Assembly (NCBI GenBank): GCA_036924085.1 | Contig: JAVGWX010000013.1 | Span: forward strand, 68,083,859 to 68,147,858 | DNA: 64,000 nt | Origin: Ariolimax columbianus | Lineage: Eukaryota; Mollusca; Gastropoda; Stylommatophora; Arionidae | Direction of reading: 5' to 3' | Part shown: piece after piece, positions 18,610 to 29,882 of the stretch | How positions within the stretch are numbered: the first letter of the stretch is position 1 | Layout: every line of letters begins with the position of its first letter | The notes under the pieces: model-generated | Told to the model about the DNA's origin: nothing | Seen by the model: only the letters and a program-made list of their open reading frames with translations | Databases searched by the model: none | Made by a program: the position numbers and the translations under genes

Positions 18610-20210
18610 CCCTCTCCGGCCCTTATGTTGGTCACTATTAGAAACATACACGTAAGATGTACTCATGCTAGTCTGGTCCTCGCAACAACGACTGTCGAAC
18701 CCACACAGTGAAAACCTCAAGATACCGGCCCATTAATCTGCCAACATCACTTTGGAATCTCTCTAATGAAATCTCGAGCGAGCGGTTATGACAAAACTGG
18801 ACTTATTCAAGTACTGGAAAAACAATATTTAGCTCTACCGCAAGCATTTAGAAGACCTTTAGGGTGTAAAGGAACGCTGTCGCTCTCCAGACCTGTCTTC
18901 AAACCAACGAGGGGCCTTTGGTGTGGATGGATAAAGAATATTCTCTCAACTCACATTCATCCCTCGCGGATACCTCGCCCAGCGGAACCCTGCAGTGACA
19001 ACACTGAGCTACCACAATACATGGATGACATCCACAAGCGACCAGTTTCATGAATTAATCATCTAACTACGGCGTCTTTTCAAAACGCGGGGCACAGGGA
19101 ATTGACGTAAATTCCGAACGCTCCTCCCATCCAATTAGAAAGGTACACGACTGTTCGCTGCAGGAACGCCGTTTTCCAATCTTTCTTTTTCCTTTTTCGA
19201 AGAAGGGTGTGCTACCAGTACTACAGGACTACGGGTGCGTTGACAAAGACCAGAAACGGTGTTCTTTCTTTCCTTCTATACCCCTTCCCCTTAGCTTCCG
19301 CAACACTTTATTCCTTCCAGTGTGATATTACGCCTCGTGAAATTGCAAGGGATTTTACTGAAAACGTGTCAAAAATATCTTTTGTATTTTTTGAACAAAG
19401 ACGATCCTACAGAGACAATCAAACCAGACTCGCTTCCAACCCAAAGATTTCACTTCTATACACTGCCACAGTTTTGTGGAGTAGGTTTTGGTTTAAACCC
19501 GAAAACCGCCCGCGGCAGGTTTCAAAGTTGCACCGCCGATGCAGCGCAAACGACAAATTTCAAACCTATTAATTTTTTTGGCCCGGCGTTTATTCAAAAA
19601 TTTGGTTGTGAAGTTTGAAAGAAGAGATTAGAGAACCTTTTTATCGCCTTAATGTTGAACATATAGTGCTTAATGAGCCAGGTGTAAATATTGCGTTTAT
19701 TTCTACAGGTAAAAGGAGGCGTCATTCGAGAGGTACCTGGGTCGAAAGTACAACTTCAGCTTTCTAAACATGTCGAACATAGGGTTGTGCATGGGGCTAG
19801 CAGCATCTTCATGTTCAAATGTTGCTACTAAAACCAAGAAATAAACACGCTTTTATAAAGAATACCGAATACAATAGAAATAAAATAATTACACCAGACA
19901 TATCACAACCTCTAAAAATTAAAAAACACTCATTCAAATCAGACTTCACTTTCAACACCCATAACAAGTAATAATAATAATAACAACAACAACAACAAAA
20001 GGCTCTGTCAATTATATGCCCTAATAATCGCACGATCCACCAGGGCACCAATATATAGAACGGTTAAACGCAGATAATCAAGAAAATAGCACAACAATTT
20101 AGCAAATGTAAAAACACGTATTCTCAAATAACAGCACACGCAGACAACATTAAAAAAACAACTTTACTCTGACAAAAATGGACTCCCTAGCATATCCAAT
20201 AAAATAAACA
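18610..20210. other. No gene recognised
   Basis: Frames at 18766-19053 (95 codons) and 19207-19572 (121 codons, plus) show no known motif. A shared short block, GGGGCTAGCAGCATCTTCATG near 19790, resembles 14524 (GGGGCTAGCAACATCACC). (AAT/AAC)n lies at 19970-20000. Host exons cannot be excluded. Confidence 0.35.
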
Positions 20211-20214
20211 TAGT

Positions 20215-20757
20215 TACACACATACATGCACACAAAGACAAACATACAAAAATAAACACAGTCACACACATACGTACACATAGACACATATACACAAACA
20301 TACACAGACACACACACACAAACACAGACACATAAATAGACACACACATAGATACAAACATATACATACATAGACACACACATAGATACAAACATATACA
20401 TACATAGACACACACATAGATACAAACATATACATACATAGACACACACATAGATACAAACATATACATACATAGACACACATAGATACAAACATTTACA
20501 TACACAGACACACACACACAAACACAGACACATAAATAGACACACACATAGATACAAACATATACATACATAGACACACACATAGATACAAACATATACA
20601 TACATAGACACACACATAGATACAAACATATACATACATAGACACACACATAGATACAAACATATACATACATAGACACACATAGATACAAACATTTACA
20701 TACATAGACACACGCCCACACAGACACAGCCACACACAGACACACACATATGTAGCC
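20215..20757. repeat. 34-bp CA/TA-rich minisatellite
   Basis: Unit ACATATACATACATAGACAC then ACACATAGATACAA (34 bases), present as two blocks separated by a duplicated interruption (GACACACACACACAAACACA). Minus-strand frames rich in VCIYVC repeats are artefacts. Confidence 0.95.
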
Positions 20758-20837
20758 TTGAGCCACAAAATACCCCCGTCCCTACCTCCCTACCCATTAG
20801 CCTTGAGCCATAAAAATCCCCCCTGCCCCCACAAAAG

Positions 20838-20858
20838 GAACAGAACCCCCCCCCCCCC
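20838..20858. repeat. Poly-C tract
   Basis: A run of C at about 20848-20861, within a C-rich segment, between two minisatellites. Confidence 0.8.
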
Positions 20859-20961
20859 CCTCGCCCCTATCACCGCTACCCCACCTGATTAATGTAACAC
20901 AAAGTCTTTGTGAAAAACCTGAAATGAAAAACAAACCCCACATACTGCATTGAAGAACCAA

Positions 20962-21337
20962 AACACGTGCACACTGGCCCACAATACACGTGCACACTGG
21001 TCCACAATAAACGTGCACACTGGCCTACAATAAACGTGCACACTGGCCCACAATAAACGTGCACACTGGCCCACAATAAACGTGCACACTGGCCCACAAT
21101 AAACGTGCACACTGGCCTACAATAAACATGCACACTGGTCCACAATAAACGTGCACACTGGCCCACATTAAACGTCCACACTGGCCCACAATAGACGTGC
21201 ACACTGGCCCACAATAAACGTGCACACTGGCCCACAATACACGTGCACACTGGCCCACAATAAACGTGCACACTGGCTCACAAGAAACGTGCACATTGGC
21301 CCATAATAAACGTGCACACTGGCCCACAGTAAACGTC
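20962..21337. repeat. 23-bp minisatellite
   Basis: About 16 units of ACAATAAACGTGCACACTGG plus CCC. Each unit contains the palindrome GTGCAC. Variants include AATACACG and CACATT. The Cys/Val-rich minus frames are artefacts. Confidence 0.95.
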
Positions 21338-21339
21338 CT

Positions 21340-21865
21340 TACAATCCACCCCCCCCCCAAGGGCATTTTCTCCCTCCCCTCGACAAATGATAGAAAAATA
21401 ACCCCCCGCCCCAAACCACAACCCCTCCTCATAAAGAAAACAAAACCTTACATAAAAAAAAGAACCAAAAAAAAGAGCACATGAGATACTAACGCGGAGC
21501 AGTAAACATAATATAACAGCCACACGAAGTTGCCCTCTATAATTCTGCCACATGGGTTGTCTCTGTTTGTTCGTAGGTCATAACCCGACCCCTTTCCCAG
21601 AGTAAACCCGTCAACTCAAGAGGACTATATTTCACTAGCTGGCCCTCCAAGCAGTTTACGACATGTCAATGCTAGATCCTGCGGTCCGTGTTTGCGGGAC
21701 TAACTCAGACCAGTAGGTAATGAACGCTAATGCTGCAGCAACCTGGCTGCAGTGGTACGGCAACCACATGATGATTGTTGGTGGGCCTGTGCACTGGGTT
21801 TTACTTCTACAGTTCTGCTTTTTATCTTCTTTGTTTCTTTTAATCTTTATTATTATGTTTATTAT
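21340..21865. other. No gene seen
   Basis: C-rich and A-rich low-complexity sequence (21345-21480), then unique-looking DNA. No coding motif. Confidence 0.4.
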
Positions 21866-21869
21866 TGTT

Positions 21870-22222
21870 CTTGTTCTTTTTCTTCTTCCTCTACTTCTTC
21901 TTCATCGTCTTCTTTTTCTTCTTCTTCTTCCTCGTCTTCTTTTTCTTCTTCTTCTTCCTCGTCTTCTTTTTCTTCTTCTTCTTCCTCGTCTTCTTTTTCT
22001 TCTTCTTCTTCCTCGTCTTCTTTTTCTTCCTATTCTTCCTCGTCTTCTTTTTCTTCTTCTTCTTCATCGTCTTCTTTTTCTTCTTCTTCTTCCTCGTCTT
22101 CTTTTTCTTCTTCTTTTTCATCGTCTTCTTTTTCTTCTTCTTCTTCCTCGTCTTCCGTCCTCTGTCTTTCTTTCTTTGCTTCTTCTTCTTCTTCTTCTTC
22201 TTCTTCTTCTTCTTCTTCTTCC

Positions 22223-22253
<31 letters not shown>

Positions 22254-22760
22254 CCACTTCTTCTTCTTCTTCTTCTTCTTCCACTTCTTCTTCTTCCACT
22301 TCTTCTTCTTCCATTTCTTCTTCTTCTTCTTCTTCTTCTTCTTCTTCTTCCACTTCTTCTTCTTCCACTTCTTCTTTTCTTTCTTCTTTGTCTTCTTCTT
22401 TCTCTTCTTCAAATTCCTGTCTTTCTTCTCCTTCTTCTTTAGCAGCTTCTTCTTCTTCTTCTTCTTCTTTTTCTTCTTCTTCTTCATTTTCCTCCTTCTT
22501 TGTCTTCGTTTGATTCCTTTGCCACCTCTTATCTTCTTTTAAAAGTCCTCTGTTTTACTTCCTCTTGCTCTTTTCTGTGTCTTCTCTTTCTTCTTACTGT
22601 CTCCAGTTTGTCTGTTTTCTTCTTTTATCATTTTCGTCTTCTTTCAATTCATTTTTATCTTGCTCTTTTTTCAGATCTTCGTCGTCTTCTTCTTTTTAAA
22701 TATCCTTCTTCGTTTTTTCATTTTTTTTCTTCTGTCTTTCCTGTTCCTCTCAGCCATTAT
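21870..22760. repeat. TTC/TCC-rich polypyrimidine tract
   Basis: About 630 bases of near-uninterrupted pyrimidine strand with a higher-order unit TCTTTTTCTTCTTCTTCTTC plus CTCG repeated about eight times (21905-22150), followed by (TTC)n with TTCCAC interruptions and then degenerate T/C-rich sequence to 22760. Frames of up to 253 codons on both strands are low-complexity. Confidence 0.95.
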
Positions 22761-22867
22761 CTACCGCAACAGAGTTATTGACGATTAATTGCAAGACGGT
22801 TAAAGCAGTAAAGGTAGTAGCTAGCAGATAATGCTGTTGGGGATGAAGTGCTCTTTGTGGAGTTGTT

Positions 22868-22980
22868 GCATGACACCAGCACACGACGTGGTGACAGCAG
22901 TAGCTTAGCGGCCTTTAGTCCTCAGCCTTCAAATCTCAGACTACCCAATCAGTGGGACAAAGTCGTACGACAGTTTTGTT
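22868..22980 (+). mobile_element. SINE B 3' fragment
   Basis: CAGCACACGACGTGGTGACA, CAGTAGCTTAGCGGCC, GTCCTCAGCCTTCAAATC and CAATCAGTGGGACAAAGTCG match the 3' half of SINE B copy 3. The tRNA-like head is missing. It ends in (GTT)n. Confidence 0.75.
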
Positions 22981-23030
22981 GTTGTTGTTTGTTTGTTGTT
23001 GTTGTTTGTTTGTTGTTGTTGTTGCAGGAC
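22976..23030. repeat. (GTTGTTGTTTGTTT)n microsatellite
   Basis: GTT/GTTT run at the end of the SINE B fragment. Confidence 0.85.
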
Positions 23031-23044
23031 ACACATATAAATGG

Positions 23045-23600
23045 TCTCTTGTGGCCTTGGTTGGTAGCCAATCTAAGAGAAGGTAAACTCTGACTCTAAA
23101 CCCGGGTAGACGAAGCTCGTTAGCCTGTTCAGATAGTCTGTCTAGGAGAGATGGGACTCTGATTTTTAAACCCACAAGTCCCAGAGAGTGCTGGCTAGGA
23201 TGATGAGAGTATCATCGGCTGTCTCGAGTAACTAGCATCTGTGGGCAACGAATCCACTGCCTTGTGGAAATCTCGGGAGAGGGTAGGACTACGGGAGTAA
23301 ACCCAGACAGAAAATCCGTAGTGGTGTCATCTAAGGTGAATAGTTTCAAAATGTCTAACTCATTCCGGCATCTCCTGCAGCTGAGCTGGTGCCAAATTGT
23401 CATGCTTTGCATTCCTTTGGATTACACCAGCGAGACCGAGGTAGGGGGGGGGGCGGTGGTTGGATTCTGCAGTTTTGAGAGCCCAGGGTTTCTACATTCA
23501 GCCCTCATCCTTGCACCCTGGAGAGGCTACTAACAGGGTGCCACGACCATGGTCTACAGAGACCGAGACGCCCATGATTGTAGCCGGACGGCCATCTTCC
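23045..23600 (+). repeat. Dispersed repeat DR2, copy 1
   Basis: Matches 62545-63320: AGGTAAACTCTGACTCTAA, GGGTAGACGAAGCTCGTTAG, TCATTCCGGCATCTCCT, GAGCTGGTGCCAAATTGTCA and CACAGGGTGCCACG/AACAGGGTGCCACG. It is uninterrupted here (GGCTGTCTCGAGTAACTAGC), whereas the second copy has a SINE A at that point. No coding motif. Confidence 0.8.
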
Positions 23601-23970
23601 TGACTGGTATTACTATGTCCACTGACACTAAGCACTAGGGAAAATGAAACCAGATATTCTGTAGAGAACATGATTCTGAGTTAATAAATGTACCGACACT
23701 TATCTACCATCTTACTTGACTCTATCCTTTCACGGATGCGTGAAGCGTGGTGGGGAGCTGCAATTCTCATACCTAGACCAGGTGTGTTGCTGGGTTTATT
23801 GTGAGCCCAAACTGGTATAGGATGTCTTTCCATTTGCCTCGTGGTCTCCATTTGCTCTTAATGGCGTGCTTCTACTGTTGAATTATTGTAATGTCAGCCG
23901 ATCTGCTTTCGTTCTCATGTATCGGGCAAACCACTTTACTTGTAGAGGTGTTTGACTTGGCTTGGCTTGG
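23600..23970. other. No gene seen
   Basis: Minus-strand words such as KWFARYMRTKADRLT hint at a decayed retroelement, but not enough to assign. Confidence 0.3.
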
Positions 23971-24325
23971 CTTCGTTCGTTCTCAATCTTCCGCTACCAA
24001 ACCCTGACAGGGCTTAAGTAGCAAAATGTAGTCCAGAGAACGGAATGCGTTGTGTCGTAGTTTATAGATTGACTGCGATATTTGCACCTTTCGGTCCAAC
24101 ACATCAGACTTCAGAAAGCATTTTTTAAGTACCGGGTTAACATTCCCTCTTCGATCCCTTCTCCTTAGCCAGTCTGCCCTGCTGCAGCCTATTATCCAGG
24201 ATCACCGCGTGGAGGTGTAGAAGGGTCTTAGCAGCTCTGGTTTGCTGGCCCTGACGCTAGCACTCAGCTATGGGTCGCTGATCACTGCAGCTCATGCGCT
24301 GCTCAGCAATCTTGATCCCGTAGTG
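23970..24325 (-). mobile_element. Dispersed repeat DR1, near full length
   Basis: CTTCGTTCGTTCTCAATCTT through GCTGCTCAGCAATCTTGATC. It carries all DR1 landmarks: GTAGTCCAGAGAACGGAATG, ACTGCGATATTTGCACCTTT, CTTCGATCCCTTCTCCTTAG, ATCACCGCGTGGAGGTGTAG and CCTGACGCTAGCA. Confidence 0.9.
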
Positions 24326-24489
24326 GTGTTTAGAACAAACATAAATGGATATAGACAGATACCGCGCTAAGAAGAACACAAATCTACGTTAGGACCAATA
24401 TGTTTTCATTAGGGACAACAATAACAACAATAATAAACTTGCGAATCATAGAAGGGGGAGAGTGTAAATATATGAGAGAAATGAATGTA

Positions 24490-25960
24490 CGAGGTCTGTT
24501 CAAAAAGTATTCAACCTTAATTTTTTTCCCGCGCAAAAAAATAAGGCATGTGTTGTCTTTCACCAGAGAGGTAAAGGGGACCTTCATGTGCATGCAGGCA
24601 TTTTTGTCTTGTCCGGAGATTGCGTCTATCGCTAACTGTCAGCCTGTTAGTGTTAAATGTAGTGAGCAACCGCGGTTTTCATTCACCACGAAAGGACGGA
24701 CAGAATTGAGCATCATACCTTGCTAAAAGCTAGGCGATATCCAAGTGGAAACCATTCGGAAGATTGAACATGCTTTCAATGGCGACCCGGATGCCATCGT
24801 GATGATATACGATGCAAAAGACCGGACCTGTTGACAACGGGAACTTGGCAGCTACATCATGACAACTAGACAGTTCCATCATGACAACCTGGCAGCTCCA
24901 TCATGACAATCTGGCAGCTCCGTCATGACAACCTGGCAGCTACATCATGGCAACATGGCAGCTCCATCATGACAATCTGGCAGCTCCATCATGACAACCT
25001 TGTTGCGATATCATGACAACCTGGCAGCTCAATCATGACAATCTGGCAGCTCCATCATGGCAACCGGGCAGCTCCATCATGACAACTTGGCAGCTACATC
25101 ATGACAACATGGCAGCTCCATCATGACAACATGGCAGCTCCGTCATGACAACCTGGCAGCTCCATCATGACAACCTGGCAGCTCCATCATGACAACCTGG
25201 CAGCTCCATCATGACAACCTGGCAGCTCCATCATGACAATCTGGCAGCTCTGTCATGACAACCTGGCAGCTACATCATGGCAACATGGCAGCTCCATCAT
25301 GACAATCTGGCAGCTCCATCATGACAACCTTGTTGCGATATCATGACAACCTGGCAGCTCAATCATGACAATCTGGCAGCTCCATCATGGCAACCGGGCA
25401 GCTCCATCATGACAACTTGGCAGCTACATCATGACAACATGGCAGCTCCATCATGACAACATGGCAGCTCCGTCATGACAACCTGGCAGCTCCATCATGA
25501 CAACCTGGCAGCTCCATCATGACAACCTGGCAGCTCCATCATGACAACCTGGCAGCTCCATCATGACAACCTGGCAGCTCCATCATGACAACCTGGCAGC
25601 TATATCATGACAACACATTCGCCGCATATGATTCAGACTTTCTTTGTCAAACACAACATTCCTCTGGTTCACCACGTGACCTATTCTTCCTTGCGATTGT
25701 TGACTATTCCGCAAGCCGAAAATTCCACTGAAAGGGCCTATATTTGAGTCACGAGAAGACATTATGCGGAATGCGACAATCCATCTGTAATCCATTCCGA
25801 AAGAGACCTTCTTGAAATGCCTCCAACATTAGAGGGACTGCTAAGAGAAGTGTTTAGAGTCCCAAGGAAAGTACTTTGAAGCGAATTAAGGTTTCAAACC
25901 TGGATATGAGTAATTGTCTTTTGTTCCGGACCAAAGGTCGAATACATTTTGAACATCTCG
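24490..25960 (+). mobile_element. Mariner-family DNA transposon, decayed, with internal minisatellite
   Basis: Terminal inverted repeats CGAGGTCTGTTCAAAAAGTA (24490-) and, at the right end, the complement of CGAGATGTTCAAAATGTATT, flanked by TA at 24488-24489 and 25961-25962 (the usual mariner target duplication). Length is 1471 bases. The left interior has a short HTH-region remnant (TIRKIEHAFNGDPDAI). The right interior reads YHDNTFAAYDSDFL, then with frame shifts VHHVTYSS, YAECDN, and PRKVL, which correspond to the C-terminal third of mariner transposase. The middle is replaced by a 22-bp array. It is non-functional. Confidence 0.85.
24841..25612. repeat. 22-bp minisatellite inside mariner transposase
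   Basis: About 35 units of GGCAGCTCCATCATGACAAC plus CT. A rare variant TGTTGCGATATCATG occurs at 25001 and 25331, so a 330-base block (15 units) has itself been duplicated. The last unit runs directly into transposase sequence encoding YHDN, and the repeat unit (CATCATGACAAC = HHDN) is the same motif. Confidence 0.95.
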
Positions 25961-25984
25961 TATAAAGGCATGTATCTGGATAAC

Positions 25985-26585
25985 TAGAAATCGTCTATAG
26001 GCTGCTCACGTGTAGTATACCAGTAGGATACGGTTAGAGTGAGAGGAGAGGTCGTTGCTGAGCGCAGTAGGGCATACATGTCAACAGACTGCAGTATGAG
26101 AATGGAGACGGAAGCAGTGACCTCAGCACTGAAATGGATATCTGAGACTTCTATAACAAAGGCAGTCATCGTGACAGACGGGCAAGCCGTACTTCAGAGG
26201 GTACAGAAGGGATGGCTTAGGTACGAGTGGATAGCAGCCTCTACTGTCCTGCTCATGCCGGGGTTCAGGGTATTGCAAGAGCTGACATTTTGGCTTTACA
26301 AGATCCCATCATGGGCACATTAGTGATGGATAGAAGTGACATTTTTAAATCAACCAACGACCACCGGCTGGATGAGGACACCAAAGTAGATGAAGCATCA
26401 ATCCACAGACTGCAACGTTTCCACATTAAACGAGGTTCGAGAGGAGTGGGGCGCATGAGAGGACGGCGCAGGAGAGTGTACAACCAGCGAGATACATGGT
26501 CCATCAGCATCCATACCTTACGCCATTTGCTGAGAGAGACTGAGCACTTATTGGTATGTCCAGAGTGCAGTGATGTCGATTCTTA
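25985..26585 (+). pseudogene. LINE RNase H domain remnant (L-F)
   Basis: Reads RSRAYMSTDCSMRMETEAVT, ALKWISETSITKAVIVTDGQ, AVLQRVQKGW, which is the RNase H region containing the catalytic Glu segment (METEA) and Asp segment (VTDGQ; normally TDSQ). A frame shift near 26235 leads to the other frame: CPAHAGVQGIARAD (normally CPGHAGVxGNExAD), then RGSRGVGRMRGRRRRVYNQR and EHLLVCPECSDVDS with a stop. It starts about 25 bases after the mariner right end. It is inactive, with a frameshift and a degraded GNExAD motif. Confidence 0.8.
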
Positions 26586-26601
26586 GAAACAGAGACATGA
26601 T

Positions 26602-27141
26602 ACCAGATTAAGATGCTGAGCAGTGCACAATCCGAAGCAGTCAGGTACGCAAAGATGACTGCTAGCGCTAGGGCCAGCGACCCAGAGCTTACTGCTTGCG
26701 TTAGGGCCAGAGACCCAGAGCTGACTGCTAGCGTTAGGGCCAGCGACCCAGAGATGACTGCTAGCGTTAGGGCTAGCGACACAGAGCTGACTGCTAGCGT
26801 TAGGGGGCCAGAGACCAAGAGTTCACTGCTAGCGTTAGGGCCAGGAACTCAGCGTTGACTGCTAGCGTTAGGGCCAGCGACCCAGAGCTGACTGCTAGCG
26901 TTAGGGTCAGCGACCCAGAGCTGCCAAGACCCATCTCCACGAAGCGATCCTTAATAACATAATGCAACATGGCAGATTGGCTAAGAAGAAGGGATTGGTT
27001 AACCTGGTACCCCAAAATGAGATGCTGAAGTCGGATGTGTTGAACCGAAAGGGGCAAAAATCACAGTCAAGCTGTAAGCTACACAACAACGCATTCCAGG
27101 AATTTGGTAGCGGGAGTTTGAGAACAAACGGAGTGGAATAA
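26602..27141 (+). mobile_element. DR1 copy with internal 33-bp expansion
   Basis: Begins AGATTAAGATGCTGAGCAGT and ends GGGAGTTTGAGAACAAACGG. Between 26640 and 26925 the DR1 segment CTGCTAGCGTTAGGGCCAGC then GACCCAGAGCTGA is tandemly repeated about nine times with a period of 33. Downstream landmarks (GGATGTGTTGAACCGAAAGG, AGCTGTAAGCTACACAACAA) are normal. Confidence 0.85.
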
Positions 27142-27179
27142 GAAGAAGTTGAAGAATCCATAGTGCTGCACAGCCTTAA

Positions 27180-27651
27180 ATTATTTTTATGTTATTTGTA
27201 CTTGTCAATATTCCTCTATGCTTGTAAGACATGGACTGTTACAGCTGACCTTCAACGAAGGATACATGTCTTTGAGATGAGATGTTTCCGAAGACTTTTA
27301 AACGTCACGTACAAAGATCGAGTTACAAATGAAATACGAGATAGAATTACAACAGCAATAGGGCCTTTTGAAGACCTCTTGGCAACTGTCAAAAGAAGGA
27401 AACTCGTTTGGTACGGTCACATATCGAGATCATATGGACTTGCAAATACGATCCTCCACGGAAATGTGCAAGGCAGACGACGAAGAGGCCGTCCCAAAAA
27501 GAGATGGGAGGACAACATAAAAGAATGGACCAATCTCCGACCAGAAGAGGCACAGGCAGCGGCCGCTGAGAAAGAAGGGTGGCGGGGTGTTGTGAGGATG
27601 TCTTCCTGTGTGTCCCAACCACCTCACCGGTTACGAGATGATCTGACCTGA
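27180..27651 (+). pseudogene. LINE RT C-terminal fragment (L-D), open frame
   Basis: An uninterrupted frame to a stop reads FLYACKTWTVTADLQRRIHV, FEMRCFRRLLNVTYKDRVTN, KRRKLVWYGHISRSYGL, GRRRRGRPKKRWEDNIKEWT and RMSSCVSQPPHRLRDDLT-stop. This is the complete end of a LINE polyprotein after the RT core. No RT catalytic motif is present, so it cannot act alone, but preservation suggests a fairly young insertion. A second copy lies at 60803-61153. Confidence 0.8.
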
Positions 27652-27779
27652 CCTGAAAGATAAATGGGCGGACCAAACACGCATTTAGACATTTCGGGAG
27701 TAAGCAATTCATTGTAGACTGCGTCTGGGCTAAAGAGCACTGCTGTCTAATTTCCTATTATATCTCCAAGTGACGGAAC

Positions 27780-27965
27780 GATGGGGCTTACGTCTGGTCA
27801 GGCAAAACACACTGATCAGAGAATGTTAGTCAGGGTCAGGAGAAATATAGTGGCCAAGACCCTCACCTGACGGGACGATGAGGCTAACGTCTGGTCAGGC
27901 AAAACACACAGATCAGAGAATGTTAGCCAGGGTCATGAGAAATATACTGGCCAAGATCCTCATCT
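27780..27965. repeat. About 97-bp tandem duplication
   Basis: CGATGGGGCTTACGTCTGGT ... ATAGTGGCCAAGACCCTCA is followed directly by CGATGAGGCTAACGTCTGGT ... ATACTGGCCAAGATCCTCA, two copies with several substitutions. Confidence 0.85.
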
Positions 27966-27993
27966 GACCTCCTCGTTGGTCGTCCTGGAAACG

Positions 27994-28016
27994 GACTGTT
28001 GTCGTGGACAACAGTC
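27994..28016. other. Perfect 10-bp inverted repeat with 3-base loop
   Basis: GACTGTTGTC, GTG, GACAACAGTC. A perfect hairpin in otherwise unassigned DNA. No T-run follows, and no function can be assigned. Confidence 0.7.
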
Positions 28017-28019
28017 TGG

Positions 28020-28595
28020 CTAACAAGGTGAGGTTCGACGTGATCTCCGTAGTAGTGAGTGACACGCAGATGAAGCCAAGCATAACACAGCCGCCTGGAG
28101 GGCCCCGGTCCCCCTTCATCAGCACGCTCGGGATTTGCGGAAAGCTACGACAACCGGCTACTTAACGCCCTTTTTAGGTCGCGTAAACGAGTAATCTACT
28201 CATTGTGGGCATTCGCAAACAACAAGAACAACCTCCAAGTGGCTGGCGGCCCAGTAAACGGGTTGCATTCGTGAAGACTAACTCAGAGAATAGAGATCCA
28301 AGAGGGAAAGCAAACCTGGATCTAAAGACGTGCCGCGCTGAAACCGGAAGTGTAGTGTCAAAAAGTGCATCGTAATAATGATACGAGGTTTAGAACGAAG
28401 TCTTCGGGACCAACCTCACAGTCGAAGTCACTGCCTCGATCTCTATTCTGATACTGGATATTGTTGTCAAATTAGGAACCGATCGTCCCAATATCGAGCA
28501 CGCCTCTCACTCTAGGACAGAAGCCACGACCTGCTTTTCTATCCCAGTAGCACAGATAAAAGACCGTTTCAGGATCCTGGGTATACGACTGTATT
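28020..28595. other. No gene seen
   Basis: Unique-looking sequence without long frames, SINE heads or tandem repeats. Confidence 0.4.
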
Positions 28596-28599
28596 CCGA

Positions 28600-28795
28600 T
28601 TGCTAGGATAGTCAACGGGTTTTTAGGCTGAGGACTAAAGGCGGCTTCGCCGCTGCTGCCAACACGCCGTGTACTGGCTATGTTTGTTTATTTCACCCCC
28701 AAACAGAAAAACAACACATACCTTACCGGATATTCGATCCGCGGCCATTCTTGTCGGCAAGCAGGCATCGAAACTATTCGGCCATGTAATCTTGT
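28600..28795 (-). mobile_element. SINE B, copy 4
   Basis: Minus-strand head CATGGCCGAATAGTTTCGAT and GCGGATCGAATATCCGG; body AAATAAACAAACATAGCCAG, CACGGCGTGTTGGCAGCAGC and GCCTTTAGTCCTCAGCC. Confidence 0.8.
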
Positions 28796-28799
28796 CACT

Positions 28800-29510
28800 T
28801 GTTAGCTATTTAACCTCGAAGGCTGCCCTCCCACTGCTCCAGTCCCTGCATTAGCTCCCCACAGTTGTTATAACCTGGGGATAGTCTGGCGTACCTCGAG
28901 AACAATATGAAAAATATCAAATCATTTTCATAATTAAAGCGGCTTCGTTATTATAAAAATTGGTATTTATCACGTAGAAGATAACATATTCCAAAGCTGG
29001 GTAATTTGAAAACAAGAAATTAATCTACGAGAACAAATTTAAATACAATCAATTGTCAGCAGAGCTAGATCGGTATATTGCATATTTCTCTGTAGCGAAT
29101 TTTCAAAAAATTCAAAAAAAGATATGAAACAATTATGATGGAAACCATTTGGAAACAAATTTAACTAAATGGGAAATAGGAGAAAATCAGCTACAATGAT
29201 GAAATTGACATTTTACGTGACATTTGTTCGCGGAAGTTATATTTGTTACAAATGAAATTATCCATAATGATATTTGAGGTCTTTAAATGTCATTTATCCA
29301 TTTGAACCGAAATACACTATAAGGAGATGAAACTAGTATTACATTCGACTAATTCAATTGGAGAGATTTAATGAACATTCTGTGAGAAATGCAGCAAACC
29401 TCCTGTTTCAGCAGCTAAACGTATAAAGATAATTATTCTTAAATGAGTGTTTTTGGCGCAGTGGTAGAGGTTTCACATTTTGCGACATAGGTAGGGAGTT
29501 CTTTTTACTT
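28800..29510. other. AT-rich interval, no gene seen
   Basis: AT-rich with scattered stop codons in all frames. TTTTTGGCGCAGTGGTAGAG near 29451 could be a tRNA-like A box, but I find no B box in place. Confidence 0.4.
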
Positions 29511-29882
29511 GTTCGTTCGTTCTCAATCTCCCGCTAGGGATTAAGATGCTGAGCAGCGCATGAGCTGCAACGGTCAGCGACCCATAGCTGACTGCTAGCG
29601 TCAGGGCCTGGGAACCAAAGCTGCCAAGACCCTTCTACACCTCCACGCGGTGATCCTGGATAACAGACTGCAACAGAGCAGACTGGCTAAGGAGAAGGGA
29701 TCGAAGAGGGAATGCTAACCCGGTACTAAAAATGCTTGCTGAAGTCGGATGTGTTGGACCGAAAGGTGCAAATATCGCAGTGAAGCTGTAAACTACGATA
29801 CAACGCATTCTGTTCTCTGAACTACATTCTGCTACTTAGGCCCGTGTCAGAGTTTGGTAACGGGAGATTGAGAACGAACGAA
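29511..29882 (+). mobile_element. Dispersed repeat DR1, near full length (tail-to-tail pair, left member)
   Basis: After a short reversed DR1 end (GTTCGTTCTCAATCTCCCGC at 29515-29535), a plus-oriented DR1 runs from GGATTAAGATGCTGAGCAGC to GGGAGATTGAGAACGAACGA. All landmarks are present, including GCTGAAGTCGGATGTGTTGG. Confidence 0.9.

Noticed and set aside
20150..20768. Cys-rich secreted peptides on the minus strand
   Set aside because: They are translations of a CA/TA-rich 34-bp array in several frames.
21720..22542. Poly-Ser, poly-Phe, poly-Lys or poly-Glu proteins
   Set aside because: All arise from the (TTC)n/(GAA)n tract in different frames.
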